Shown piece by piece: positions 54,562 to 62,950 of a stretch of 64,000 nucleotides of DNA. The position numbers were made by a program, and so were the translations under genes. The notes beneath the pieces are model-generated. The model saw only the letters and a program-made list of their open reading frames with translations. It searched no databases and was not told where the DNA came from. The first letter of the stretch is position 1, and each line of letters opens with the position of its first letter. The stretch spans positions 53,816-117,815 of the forward strand of contig NZ_AULI01000012.1 in NCBI RefSeq assembly GCF_000425205.1, read 5' to 3'. This DNA comes from Pontibacillus halophilus JSM 076056 = DSM 19796 (GTDB taxonomy: Bacteria; Bacillota; Bacilli; Bacillales; BH030062).

Positions 54562-54894
54562 ATGAATCGATATTGGTGGATGGTCATTATCGCATCCCTA
54601 TTTGAAGTGAGTTGGGTAATTGGACTAAAACATGCAGACAGTGTGCTAGATTGGTCGGGTACCATTCTGGCGGTGGTATTCAGTTTCTATCTATTGTTGA
54701 AGACAGGAGAGAAACTCCCTGTAGGAACTGCTTATGCAGTCTTTGTTGGCCTTGGTACAACAGGGACTGTGTTGTCTGAGAGTATTCTGTTTGGACAGCC
54801 GTTTGAAATAGGTAAACTCGTCCTTATTGCCATTCTTCTATTTGGAGTGATTGGGTTGAAAATTGTAACAGAGGATAAGGAGGAACACGTGTAA
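54562..54894 (+). CDS. ykkC: Guanidinium exporter subunit, SMR family (YkkC type)
   Basis: The 110-residue four-helix small multidrug resistance protein carries the essential membrane Glu in FEVSW (residue about 13). The family members under guanidine-I control export guanidinium in exchange for protons. ATG 54562 follows AGAGGTG; the longer open frame runs back through the riboswitch. The stop codon overlaps the ykkD start by one base, as expected for a heteromeric pair. Confidence 0.93.
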   Translation: MNRYWWMVIIASLFEVSWVIGLKHADSVLDWSGTILAVVFSFYLLLKTGEKLPVGTAYAVFVGLGTTGTVLSESILFGQPFEIGKLVLIAILLFGVIGLKIVTEDKEEHV

Positions 54895-55205
54895 TGGCAT
54901 GGGTGTATCTACTTGTAGCTGGGATATTTGAAATGAGCGGTGTCACGTTAATGAATAAATGGCACCAAGAGAAGAAGAAGTATGTGCTTGGGTTAATTGC
55001 TCTTGGTTTCGCTGGAAGCTTTGGATTTCTATCATTAGCGATGAATACCTTGTCTATGGGAACGGCTTACGCCATATGGACTGGAATAGGTGCTGCCGGT
55101 GGAGCATTGCTTGGGATGGTCTTATACAATGAATCAAAAGAACGGAAGCGGATTGCCTTTATTCTCGTTATTATTGGCGCTACAATAGGGTTAAAACTTG
55201 TATAA
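54894..55205 (+). CDS. ykkD: Guanidinium exporter subunit, SMR family (YkkD type)
   Basis: The 103-residue SMR partner protein has four helices and the Glu in FEMSG near residue 13. The motif MGTAYAIWTGIGAAGG is typical of helix 3. It works with the YkkC-type protein as a dual-topology pair. The amidase gene follows 13 nt later in the same transcription unit. Confidence 0.93.
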   Translation: MAWVYLLVAGIFEMSGVTLMNKWHQEKKKYVLGLIALGFAGSFGFLSLAMNTLSMGTAYAIWTGIGAAGGALLGMVLYNESKERKRIAFILVIIGATIGLKLV

Positions 55206-55218
55206 CATTGGAGGAGCC

Positions 55219-56628
55219 ATGGATTTAACAAATTACGATGCACTCGGACTAAAAGAGTTGTTAGACCGCGGTGAAGTTACCGCGGAGCAGTTACTCACGC
55301 ATTATATTGAGGTTATGAAACAAATGAATCCTGGACTGAACGCGGTCATTCATGAATTTGGACAGGATGCCTTACAGAAGATCTCAAACCAATCATTTGC
55401 TAAGGGTGGTCTCCATGGACTGCCTTTCCTTGTGAAAGATTTGAATAACGTGGCAGGCTATCCAGCCAGTTCTGGTTCTAAATTAATGCAAGGGTTCGTT
55501 CCAGACGAAGACGATGAACTCGTTCGAAGGTACCGTGAAGCGGGGCTTGTATTCTTTGGAAAGACGAACACCCCAGAGTATGGTTTCTTACCTACGACAG
55601 AACCACTTCATTTCGGACCTACTCTAAATCCTTGGGATCGTGAACGTTCAGCAGGTGGTTCGAGTGGGGGAGCTGCTGCGGCAGTCGCTACTGGTATGGC
55701 TCCATTCGCTCATGCGAGTGATGGAGGAGGTTCGATTCGGATTCCTGCTTCTGCTTGTGGGGTATTTGGATTAAAGCCATCCCGGGGAAGAATTCCATAT
55801 GCTATTTACATGAATGATTATGCGGTGAGTCATGCTCTCACACGCTCGGTACGAGATAGTGCTGCCCTCTTAGACGTCATTAAAGGTAGTGGCAGAGGAG
55901 AAGGATATCCGTTATTGGACCAGCAAACATCCTTCTTAGAAGAGTCAAAGAAGGCTCCAAGACGGTTGAAAATTGCCTTATCCTATGATTGGTCAGGGCA
56001 AGTCGCCATTGCGGATGAAGTTCGTCAGTCGCTTAACAAGACAGTCGAACTCCTACAATCCCTCGGACATGAAGTAGAGGAGATAGAGCCGAAATTTGAT
56101 TTCGAGCAGTACGCGAGAGATTTCTGTACGGTGTGGATTGCAAGCGGAGCCGTAATTATTAAGCACATGGGAATGCTTTCAGGTAATGAGCCAAGTGAGG
56201 AATCGCTTGAGCCTTTATCCTATCAAGTGTATTTAGATGGGGAACGAGTGTCTGCTATGGAATATGAGGAGGCACGAGTAAGACTCCAACGTGTGGCGAA
56301 GATGATGGCCATGTATCAAGAAGAGTATGACTTGTTGCTGACACCAGTCTTAAACGTACTACCAGCTAAAGTTGGTAAGTTTAATCATCAAAGAGACCCG
56401 ATGCAAGATATGGTGGAGACAATGACCCACTACGTCAGTTTCAGTCAACTTGCAAACGTTACTGGACAGCCCTCTATGAGTGTACCTCTTTATTGGACGG
56501 AAGAAGGTATCCCAATTGGTTCTCAGTTTACTGGAGCACTTGGGGAGGAAGCCACATTACTCCAACTCGCTACGGAACTTGAACAAGCGAAGCCGTGGTT
56601 TCATAAGTATAAAGAATTAACGACATAG
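55219..56628 (+). CDS. Amidase-signature hydrolase in the guanidine operon
   Basis: The 469-residue amidase has the catalytic Ser-cisSer-Lys triad: Lys in PFLVKDL near residue 76, the glycine/serine motif AGGSSGGAAAAVA, and the nucleophile Ser in DGGGSIRIPAS. The overall pattern (STPEYG-like NTPEYGFLPTTEP) is close to 6-aminohexanoate-cyclic-dimer hydrolase-type amidases. ATG 55219 follows GGAGGA. It is the third gene behind the guanidine riboswitch, so a role on a guanidine- or urea-derived amide is possible but unproven. Confidence 0.85.
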   Translation: MDLTNYDALGLKELLDRGEVTAEQLLTHYIEVMKQMNPGLNAVIHEFGQDALQKISNQSFAKGGLHGLPFLVKDLNNVAGYPASSGSKLMQGFVPDEDDELVRRYREAGLVFFGKTNTPEYGFLPTTEPLHFGPTLNPWDRERSAGGSSGGAAAAVATGMAPFAHASDGGGSIRIPASACGVFGLKPSRGRIPYAIYMNDYAVSHALTRSVRDSAALLDVIKGSGRGEGYPLLDQQTSFLEESKKAPRRLKIALSYDWSGQVAIADEVRQSLNKTVELLQSLGHEVEEIEPKFDFEQYARDFCTVWIASGAVIIKHMGMLSGNEPSEESLEPLSYQVYLDGERVSAMEYEEARVRLQRVAKMMAMYQEEYDLLLTPVLNVLPAKVGKFNHQRDPMQDMVETMTHYVSFSQLANVTGQPSMSVPLYWTEEGIPIGSQFTGALGEEATLLQLATELEQAKPWFHKYKELTT

Positions 56629-56662
56629 AAAAAGGAGAGAGCCGACTGGCTTTCTCCTTTTT
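56629..56662. terminator. Bidirectional terminator between amidase and LCP genes
   Basis: AAAAAGGAGA-GAGCC pairs with GGCTT-TCTCCTTTTT across a short loop. The minus-strand gene stops at its edge (56661). Confidence 0.88.
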
Positions 56663-57671
56663 AAGGTTCAATGTCTAGTTTAGACTGTAGCTGTTGTCGC
56701 AAATTCGCTAAGCCTGTTTCACTTGGTATAAAGTACGCTGTATTACCGATATACTGGTTCGAGCCTTCTAACTCAAAGGATTCAATCTCTTGACTGCTAA
56801 TGGAGGAGAACGATTGCTGGATAGCGAAGATTTCTTGAGGCTTTAAATTGGTTGCAATTTCTGAACCAAGTATAGAAGAGATCTCGTTCGCTTTAAATAA
56901 CGTTTTGGCAGATATGACTTCCTGTAAAGCGGCTTTTACAAACTGCTGCTGGCGCTCTTCCCGGGAGTAGATGCTATTCACATCTCTCTTTCTCATTCGC
57001 ACGAAGGCAAGGGCTTCTTCGCCGTTTAGTTTGGTTTCGCCTTCTTCAAAGTAAATTCGTTCGTTGTTATTAAAGATATTCTTCTCCCAGAACGGTTCCT
57101 TTATCGTAACAGTTACGCCTCCAATTGCATCGACCACATCGACAAAACCTTCGAAATTAACAGTAACGTATTTATCTATGGGAACTTGTAACAGACCTTC
57201 CACGGTTTCAACCGCAAGCTTGTTCGCTCCGTAATCGGTGATTTCCCCATAGGTGTAGCTCGCATTTAGCTTGGAGTAACCACCGTATTCTTCTCCTATC
57301 TTGGATGCCGGAATCTCGACTCTTGTGTCACGTGGAAGTGTAGTCATTGTAATCTCTTTCGTAGTTGGATCTAGTGTCACAATAATTTGTGTATCCGCAC
57401 GCCCGTATCCACTTTCTGATGAATACGTCTCTACACCCATAAGTAGGAGAGAGATAGGGTCCTCTCCAATGTTGACCTGTTCATTTCTTAAGTCTGACTT
57501 ATCGCCACTACGGTCTAATCCTTCGTAGGATTGACGAGAAGCTTGATACGCCTCCATTACTAAATAACCAGCCACTCCGGTAACGATTAGAAAGAGGGCT
57601 AGAAAGACGAATAGAATACGTTTCTTTCTTTTTCTTTTTCGACGATGTCTGTTGCTTCTTGACTCATTCAA
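56661..57671 (-). CDS. LytR-CpsA-Psr family cell-wall glycopolymer ligase
   Basis: LCP proteins attach teichoic acids or other glycopolymers from undecaprenyl phosphate carriers to peptidoglycan. The 336-residue protein has a very basic N-terminus (NRHRRKRKRKKR), one membrane helix (about 18-38) and an extracellular LCP domain. The conserved residues are in GRADTQIIVTLD, TLPRDTRVEI and ALAFVRMRKRD. It stands alone with a poor view of regulation. Confidence 0.9.
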   Translation of the reverse strand: MNESRSNRHRRKRKRKKRILFVFLALFLIVTGVAGYLVMEAYQASRQSYEGLDRSGDKSDLRNEQVNIGEDPISLLLMGVETYSSESGYGRADTQIIVTLDPTTKEITMTTLPRDTRVEIPASKIGEEYGGYSKLNASYTYGEITDYGANKLAVETVEGLLQVPIDKYVTVNFEGFVDVVDAIGGVTVTIKEPFWEKNIFNNNERIYFEEGETKLNGEEALAFVRMRKRDVNSIYSREERQQQFVKAALQEVISAKTLFKANEISSILGSEIATNLKPQEIFAIQQSFSSISSQEIESFELEGSNQYIGNTAYFIPSETGLANLRQQLQSKLDIEP

Positions 57672-57761
57672 AGGGTCACCTCAATCGTGTAGTATTCCCC
57701 TACTATCGTACCAAAACATGTATAGTGCGACTATACTTTTCGGAAGAATTCGACAACTTCG

Positions 57762-58157
57762 TTAGTCGTCTAGGAAGCGAGCTCGTTCTTTAGTCGTAGG
57801 GATTCGGCATACCTCTTTCTTTCCAAACCACTTATAGCGATTCTTTGCAATGATACGATACATACCATTCCGGATAGGAGGGGGGACGATTAAGAATATA
57901 CTCACTATCTTGTAAGGGTAGGAGAGATAGCAAGCAATCCTTAGAGCAGCTGACGATTCTGTATAGGCTTTGCCATTCTCTATAAAGACAACACTATCAA
58001 TTCCATCCTGTACGCCATGCTTCTTAAGCAATCTCTTACCGGTGTGACCTTGTAAGGAGGCAAATGTAATCTCCTCTAAAGCATTTCGTCTCAGGATAAA
58101 TTGTACGCTTTGGTTGCAGAAGTTACAGTATCCGTCAAACAATACAATAGGTTTCAT
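57762..58157 (-). CDS. DCC-family thiol-disulfide oxidoreductase (DUF393, YuxK-like)
   Basis: The 131-residue protein starts with the family signature DGYCNFCN, a Cys-x-x-Cys redox pair at about residues 12 and 15. It ends with the KNRYKWFGKKEVCRIPT pattern. It is probably a cytoplasmic or membrane-associated thiol oxidoreductase. ATG 58157 follows AAGGATGG; the upstream extension overlaps the preceding reductase gene. It lies 23 nt after a CoA-disulfide-reductase-like gene, which suggests shared thiol chemistry. Confidence 0.83.
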   Translation of the reverse strand: MKPIVLFDGYCNFCNQSVQFILRRNALEEITFASLQGHTGKRLLKKHGVQDGIDSVVFIENGKAYTESSAALRIACYLSYPYKIVSIFLIVPPPIRNGMYRIIAKNRYKWFGKKEVCRIPTTKERARFLDD

Positions 58158-58180
58158 CAGCCATCCATCCTTAGGTGTAC

Positions 58181-59512
58181 TTATTTGGCTCTGCGAGCAG
58201 CTTGTTGTAAGGGGTCCCATACTCCATTGTAAGGAGGGGCATACGCCAAATCTAAGTCTAGTAGGTCTTCAACCGTTAATCGCTGAAATAGACTTGTTGC
58301 CAACACGTCAATGCGTTTATCGACGCCTGATTTCCCGATAATCTGTCCGCCTAACAGGGTCCTTGTATTCGCTTGGTAAAGAAGCTTAATTGTCATTTCA
58401 TTTTCCTTAGAGTAGTAGCCTGCTTCGTGCGTAGCTTGAATGGTTACGGACTGGTAGGGGATATGTAACCGCTCTGCTTCCGCTTCTGACAATCCAGTCT
58501 TGCCTAGTGTGTTCTCGAAGAATTTAATGATAGATGTCCCAACGACACCTTTAAAAGTAGTTGGAACATTGACCATGTTAAGACCAGCGATTCTTCCTTG
58601 TTTATTGGCATGTGTTCCAAGTGGAATATAATCTTGACGTTCTTTAATTCGGTGGTATTGGGTAGCACAGTCTCCTGCTGCATAGATATCTTGAAGGTTC
58701 GTCTCCATATAATGGTTCACTTCAATGGCATCTTGATAAGACAAATTAATCCCAGTTCCTTTCAGGAAGGAAGTGTTCGGACTGACGCCGGTTGCCGCTA
58801 ATACTAAATCGGTCGGGTGGGTTCCTTTATCCGTTACTACAGCCTCAACGTGGGTATGTCCTTGAAATCCTTCTACCGACTCTTGAAATGATAGAGTGAT
58901 ACCATGGTGAGTCGCTGTATCGTGGATTGATGGTGAGAAGTCTTGATCAAACAATTTAGCGAGTCTTTCTCCCCTCTCAATCATATGTACCTCTTTCCCA
59001 ATTTCAATAAGATTCTCGGCTACTTCAAGTCCAATATACCCCCCACCAATGATTGTTACATGATTAACATCTTCCGTAAGAGCAGACTGTATCGCATGAA
59101 GGTCTGGGATGGTCTTAAGTGTGAAAATGCCATCTAAATGAGAACCTTTCCATGGGGGGAGCTTCGGGCTCGCACCTGTTGCAATCAATAAACGGTCATA
59201 GCTCTCTTGGAATGTCTCATTCGTACGATGATTGATTCCATATACATATTTTTCTTCAGGGTTTACCTTTGTTACTTCATGAAGCGTATGGGTTTGTATG
59301 CCATATTTATCTCGAAAGGTTTCGGGCGTTCTAGCGATTAAATCATCTGTATGGTCAACATGCCCTCCTAATACATACGGAAGTCCGCATTGACCATACG
59401 AATAAATTTCTCCCTGTTCAAAGGACACAATTTCAGGATTAGTTCCATGCCGGACAATTTGCATGGCAGCGCTCATACCGGCCGCATCGCCACCAATAAT
59501 TACGTATTTCAT
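58181..59512 (-). CDS. CoA-disulfide reductase-like FAD/NAD(P) oxidoreductase
   Basis: The 443-residue flavoprotein has the FAD motif VIIGGDAAGMSAA, a single redox Cys at about residue 42 (YGQCGLPY), a second nucleotide motif IIGGGYIGLEVAENL and a C-terminal dimerisation domain. The single Cys places it with CoA-disulfide reductases, NADH oxidases and persulfide reductases; sequence alone does not choose among these. ATG 59512 follows ATTGGAGGG. The DCC protein gene is directly downstream. Confidence 0.85.
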   Translation of the reverse strand: MKYVIIGGDAAGMSAAMQIVRHGTNPEIVSFEQGEIYSYGQCGLPYVLGGHVDHTDDLIARTPETFRDKYGIQTHTLHEVTKVNPEEKYVYGINHRTNETFQESYDRLLIATGASPKLPPWKGSHLDGIFTLKTIPDLHAIQSALTEDVNHVTIIGGGYIGLEVAENLIEIGKEVHMIERGERLAKLFDQDFSPSIHDTATHHGITLSFQESVEGFQGHTHVEAVVTDKGTHPTDLVLAATGVSPNTSFLKGTGINLSYQDAIEVNHYMETNLQDIYAAGDCATQYHRIKERQDYIPLGTHANKQGRIAGLNMVNVPTTFKGVVGTSIIKFFENTLGKTGLSEAEAERLHIPYQSVTIQATHEAGYYSKENEMTIKLLYQANTRTLLGGQIIGKSGVDKRIDVLATSLFQRLTVEDLLDLDLAYAPPYNGVWDPLQQAARRAK

Positions 59513-59713
59513 GTTGTTCCCTCCAATCATTATTTGGTTTAATTATGAACGAACGTCGCCTTCCTATCAAATTTCCAAAGGATTTGTTTTGATTGTTTTG
59601 ACTATTTTATATATGATGGAGATAGAAATTGTTGGATGTTACATAGCTATCCTGCGCTATGCTCGCTCGTAATGAAGTTTTCTTGAAAGCTCTTAAAGAG
59701 GAGGCATCAATAA

Positions 59714-60154
59714 GTGAACATGAACCATGTTTATGTTGAAGCTATTGTGGTCAATGAACAATCCTTATTGCTAACAGAGGACGTGTTGGAGGGAGATCGT
59801 CGTTTACCTGGTGGGTATGTAGACAGTAGTGAAACGTCGCAAGATTCATTAGTCCGTCACGTAAGAGAAAGTACGGGCATTGACATTGAGATTCAAAATC
59901 TTGTATGCGTTTACGAACACCTTATTCCTGAAGGGGGATATGGTGTTACTCTTCTATATAAATGCGATTTGAAATCTTCCAATCGCGTAGAAGGGGCACA
60001 TTGGGTTCATTTATCAGATGTGGAAGATGAGTGGAATGACTTTATTCGTATTCGACAGGTATTCGAGAGTGTTTGGGATGAACATTATGCCTCTGTAGTA
60101 GAAGAAGACGACGAACACAATCGAGTGTTTGTACATGCGAAGACAGGGTGGTAA
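59714..60154 (+). CDS. NUDIX-fold protein with degenerate Nudix box
   Basis: The 146-residue protein has the Nudix layout (LPGGYVDSSET, then VRHVRESTGI). However, the box G-x5-E-x7-R-E-U-x-E-E-x-G-U is altered: the Glu after Arg is His, and the Glu pair reads Glu-Ser. Metal binding and hydrolysis may therefore be weakened. The start is GTG 59714 (or ATG 59720) after AAGAGGAGG. A terminator follows. Confidence 0.75.
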   Translation: MNMNHVYVEAIVVNEQSLLLTEDVLEGDRRLPGGYVDSSETSQDSLVRHVRESTGIDIEIQNLVCVYEHLIPEGGYGVTLLYKCDLKSSNRVEGAHWVHLSDVEDEWNDFIRIRQVFESVWDEHYASVVEEDDEHNRVFVHAKTGW

Positions 60155-60162
60155 TGGGTATG

Positions 60163-60198
60163 AAGGAATGAGTCTTAAAGGACTCGTTCCTTTTTTTT
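60163..60198 (+). terminator. Rho-independent terminator after the NUDIX gene
   Basis: AAGGAATGAGTC and GACTCGTTCCTT form a 12-bp stem with one G-T pair, followed by eight T. Confidence 0.95.
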
Positions 60199-60252
60199 GT
60201 GCTCATAATCACGCAAATATAGGAGATAGTATGGGAGGAAAGGAGCGAGGTC

Positions 60253-60528
60253 ATGAAAGGGTATGAGGGTGAACTTGTAAGTGGTTCATTTATGGAAGAT
60301 GAGGCTTCCTTTTATCTTACGAGCTTACGTCATTTGGAGACTGCCTCGACGCTTGGACGGGACCAATTACTTCAGCTTTATCGATACTTGCACCACCAAC
60401 AGGAGCAGGGAGAATCGTGTCTAGTCACGATTAACGATCAGATGCCGCTTTTGTTCCAGGAAGATGAAGTAGCCATGCTCATGAATGATTTGAGAGAAAT
60501 TATGAATGAGGTAGGTCTACATGAATAA
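60253..60528 (+). CDS. Hypothetical protein of 91 residues
   Basis: The small, acidic, soluble protein is mostly helical: LTSLRHLETASTLGRDQLLQL in the middle and EDEVAMLMNDLREIMNE at the end. A GGAGG-type ribosome binding site precedes ATG 60253, and the gene lies between two good terminators, so it looks real. I do not recognise a family or a motif that suggests activity. Confidence 0.65.
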   Translation: MKGYEGELVSGSFMEDEASFYLTSLRHLETASTLGRDQLLQLYRYLHHQQEQGESCLVTINDQMPLLFQEDEVAMLMNDLREIMNEVGLHE

Positions 60529-60560
60529 AAGAGGTTATGGAGAGGACTCCATAACCTCTT
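60529..60560. terminator. Bidirectional terminator before the sspL-like gene
   Basis: AAGAGGTTATGGAG and CTCCATAACCTCTT form a perfect 14-bp stem with a four-base loop. It serves both the 91-residue gene and the minus-strand sspL-like gene. Confidence 0.88.
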
Positions 60561-60562
60561 CA

Positions 60563-60697
60563 TTATTTCGTGTTTTTCTTCTTCGCACGCTCTTCAAGCT
60601 GAGTGTGAGGTTGTTGGTCACCCTGGTCTTCTGTACGACCTTGTTTGTTGACACTTGTTGCTTCTGTTAGTCCTTTGTTTTGACTCTTTTTACCCAT
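60563..60697 (-). CDS. sspL: Small acid-soluble spore protein, SspL-like
   Basis: A 44-codon frame on the minus strand encodes a Lys/Gln/Thr-rich hydrophilic protein. Its C-terminus, TQLEERAKKKNTK, is nearly the same as that of B. subtilis SspL (TELEERAKKSNTK). A strong ribosome binding site, GGAGGTG, lies seven bases before the ATG, and a terminator follows the stop. Minor SASPs such as SspL are made in the forespore; their function is unclear. The gene is too short for most gene finders. Confidence 0.82.
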   Translation of the reverse strand: MGKKSQNKGLTEATSVNKQGRTEDQGDQQPHTQLEERAKKKNTK

Positions 60698-60739
60698 GTG
60701 TAACACCTCCACCCATAACTTCTCCTACTTCCAAGAGAA

Positions 60740-61444
60740 TTATTTGTTTGACCGTTTGAATACACGTACGATGACAAGAAGTGCGATTAGGCAAGCTAAG
60801 GAGGCAGATAAGAATACGAGTGCAGTTTGTGTCTGCTCGACTGCAATTGCTACATAACCCCAAACGAATACGAGTGGATAGATAGAATCGTTGTTTCTAA
60901 TATGGAACCAAACAGCTAGCAGCGCACCAATGAGGAGCATAATGATGGCCCATACGAATTGGTGTATTCCAAATAAAGAGGTTACATCGTTTCCGACAAG
61001 CACAACAAAGGTATCTACGATTGTCGCAATGGAAGTCCAAGCCAAGTAAAACGAGAACGGAATTCGAAAGAGCGTTGTATCCTGTTCTCTATTTGTGATG
61101 ATGGAATAGGTGATAATTAGTGTAACTAAAGAGCCGGCAATGAAGAGTATCGCATTCGTCATTCCGACAATAACCGATGTTCCAGATAAAATCATGCTAA
61201 GTGGAAACCAATATCCAATCTTTCGGATAAGGGCTTCTTCTTGTTTCTCAGCGAAGAATTGTTTCACAAGAAATACAAATAGCAACAGATAGATTAGTCC
61301 CCAAATTGAGAAAGCGTAGCCTGCTGGCATGAAGAGGACATCATCTTCTGTTCCTCCCCCAATATCTCCTGCTAGTACGAAAGAGGCGACCAACAGAAAA
61401 ATATAGCTAAGTACATTCACGAGTTTTAATACGGTTACATTCAA
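60740..61444 (-). CDS. TspO/tryptophan-rich sensory-like membrane protein (YtaB-like)
   Basis: The 234-residue hydrophobic protein has about seven helices. The PAGYAFSIWGLIYLLLFVF segment near residue 40 is typical of TspO/MBR relatives, which are translocator-like proteins that bind porphyrins and other ligands. It is longer than the five-helix TspO proteins, like B. subtilis YtaB. Its role is unknown. The ribosome binding site is AAAGGAAGTGATG. Confidence 0.75.
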   Translation of the reverse strand: MNVTVLKLVNVLSYIFLLVASFVLAGDIGGGTEDDVLFMPAGYAFSIWGLIYLLLFVFLVKQFFAEKQEEALIRKIGYWFPLSMILSGTSVIVGMTNAILFIAGSLVTLIITYSIITNREQDTTLFRIPFSFYLAWTSIATIVDTFVVLVGNDVTSLFGIHQFVWAIIMLLIGALLAVWFHIRNNDSIYPLVFVWGYVAIAVEQTQTALVFLSASLACLIALLVIVRVFKRSNK

Positions 61445-61580
61445 ATCATCACTTCCTTTACTTGTTCATAGTGTCTATTTCTATGCTTCCCTTCTCATAC
61501 CCGTACCATGCTTCTCTATAACTGATGCGATTTCTCATGTATGCTACAATGGAACAAATTGCATCAAAGGAGAGAGAGAT

Positions 61581-61940
61581 TTGGAACAAATTGTATTTGT
61601 GGAAACTGGAATGGGCGTGGATGTGCACGGTCAGAATGTAACGAAAGCAGCGGTTCGTGCTGTGAAGGATGCAATCCATACGAATTCAATGCCAGGAATT
61701 AAGAACTTCTTGCCTGGTCAATCACTAGATAATATGGTCGTCAACATTCGTTTGGCTGTACCAGCCGATGCGGACCAGTTAGATGTAAAGCAAATTGAAG
61801 AAGCGATTCCATATGGAACTAAAACCGTTGAAATTGTAGACGGTGGCATGCTGACAACGAGTGGGATTGTTCTGGAAGAGAAAGAAGACCGAAACGATCT
61901 TATGTATATCGTAAATGCTTCCGTTGAAGTAGGGTATTAA
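61581..61940 (+). CDS. Lin0512 family protein
   Basis: The 119-residue protein belongs to a small conserved family (Lin0512) of unknown function found in Firmicutes and some other bacteria. Segments VETGMGVDVHGQNVTKAAVRAV and NVRL-like VNIRLAVPAD are recognisable, and the fold is probably alpha/beta. TTG 61581 follows AAAGGAGAGAG. A hairpin follows the stop. Confidence 0.75.
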   Translation: MEQIVFVETGMGVDVHGQNVTKAAVRAVKDAIHTNSMPGIKNFLPGQSLDNMVVNIRLAVPADADQLDVKQIEEAIPYGTKTVEIVDGGMLTTSGIVLEEKEDRNDLMYIVNASVEVGY

Positions 61941-61945
61941 TAGAA

Positions 61946-62011
61946 AAAAGCCGAGGGAAATCCTAAGTAGTTCCGTTCAAAAGTAGGAAAATGGAACTAG
62001 CAAGGCTTTTA
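61946..62011 (+). terminator. Long hairpin after the Lin0512 gene
   Basis: AAAAGCC (61946-61952) pairs with GGCTTTT (62004-62010), and inside it TAGTTCC (61968-61974) pairs with GGAACTA (61993-61999). It could terminate transcription or be the scar of an inserted element. Confidence 0.55.
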
Positions 62012-62041
62012 ACATGCGAATTCATATATGAATTCGCATGT
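62012..62041. repeat. 30-bp perfect palindrome
   Basis: The 15-base arm ACATGCGAATTCATA is followed at once by its exact reverse complement. A T-rich stretch follows on the plus strand, so a terminator is possible. The rest of the intergenic region up to 62264 shows nothing recognisable. Confidence 0.6.
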
Positions 62042-62264
62042 TTGTTTTTAGCGATATGACAAGGTTTATAGTGGCTTAACGTCGAAAATGTCAACGTTGT
62101 AGCATAGGAATTAGCAGTTGGACAACAGCTATTGTTCGCAAGTTATAATGTTGCTAAAACCATGGTCAAAACCAGTGTTCTTTACATAGTAAATTGTAAT
62201 ATTTTGCAGGGTTGAAACGCTTAATGATTAACTACATATGTAGACTTTGTGAAACATTGTACTT

Positions 62265-62290
62265 AAACTAACGGGGCAGGTTTGTTAAAA
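62265..62290 (+). repeat. TAACGGGGCAGG repeat, copy 1
   Basis: The segment AAACTAACGGGGCAGG-TTTGTT lies 40 nt before the split-barrel flavoprotein gene. A closely similar segment lies after that gene (62847-62869). Confidence 0.55.
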
Positions 62291-62329
62291 AAAGAAGTAA
62301 TTAAAAGTAAAATGGTTAATTAGGAGGTC

Positions 62330-62776
62330 ATGATGAACATTATTAGAGATACTGGTAAAAGTTTTGATTTAGAAGATTTTCTTTCAAAGCCTTTAGTAGC
62401 TCATTTATCAACAGTGGTTGAGGATGCACCGAGAGATTCACCCGTTTGGTTTTATTGGAAAGATAATAAAATTTGGATAATAGGTACAGCTTCAGATACA
62501 TTTCCAGATAGAATAAGGGAAAATCCAAAATGTGCTATTGGAATAGTAAATTACAATCATCATAATGGACTTTTTTTACATGCAGGATTTAGAGGTACAG
62601 CTACCGTAAAGCCTTTTGAGAAGATAATAGCTGATCAGCTAATTTCTCGTTACTTAGGAACTGAAATAGAAGAATGGGACCCACGTTTTAAAAATTTAGA
62701 TAATAGTAATGTTTTAATATGCTTTACGCCTGAAACAGTAGTGGTTCGTGACCAATCATTTGTCCTTCATAAATGA
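62330..62776 (+). CDS. Pyridoxamine 5'-phosphate oxidase-like flavin split-barrel protein
   Basis: The 148-residue protein has the split-barrel FMN/F420-binding fold. PLVAHLSTVVEDAPRDSPVWFYWKD-type N-terminal strands, the IRENPKCAIGIV segment and the C-terminal FTPETVVVRD are visible. Members range from pyridoxamine oxidases to small-molecule reductases; the substrate is not known. Codon use is clearly AT-richer than in the chromosome to the left, and the gene lies between two copies of a short repeat, consistent with acquisition. The ribosome binding site is AGGAGG. Confidence 0.78.
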   Translation: MMNIIRDTGKSFDLEDFLSKPLVAHLSTVVEDAPRDSPVWFYWKDNKIWIIGTASDTFPDRIRENPKCAIGIVNYNHHNGLFLHAGFRGTATVKPFEKIIADQLISRYLGTEIEEWDPRFKNLDNSNVLICFTPETVVVRDQSFVLHK

Positions 62777-62804
62777 TTAATCAAAGAAATAGATGCTTCT
62801 TGTG

Positions 62805-62869
62805 CTAACGGGTGCGATTGCTGAACAAAAGCAGTCGCTTCTTTCATTAACGGGGCAGGATTGTTGAAG
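62805..62869 (+). repeat. TAACGGG repeat with hairpin, copy 2
   Basis: CTAACGGGTGC is followed by a hairpin (GCGATTGCT with AGCAGTCGC, 62814-62838) and then TTAACGGGGCAGG-ATTGTTGAAG (62847-62869). The two TAACGGG half-sites frame the hairpin. From memory such elements recur beside accessory genes in Bacillus genomes. Confidence 0.55.
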
Positions 62870-62950
62870 AACCACTAACTACTCAAACATTGGATTAAGA
62901 AAGAAAAATCGAAGTATCCCGATTTAGTCTTCTAAAAAGTGAGGGTTTTA

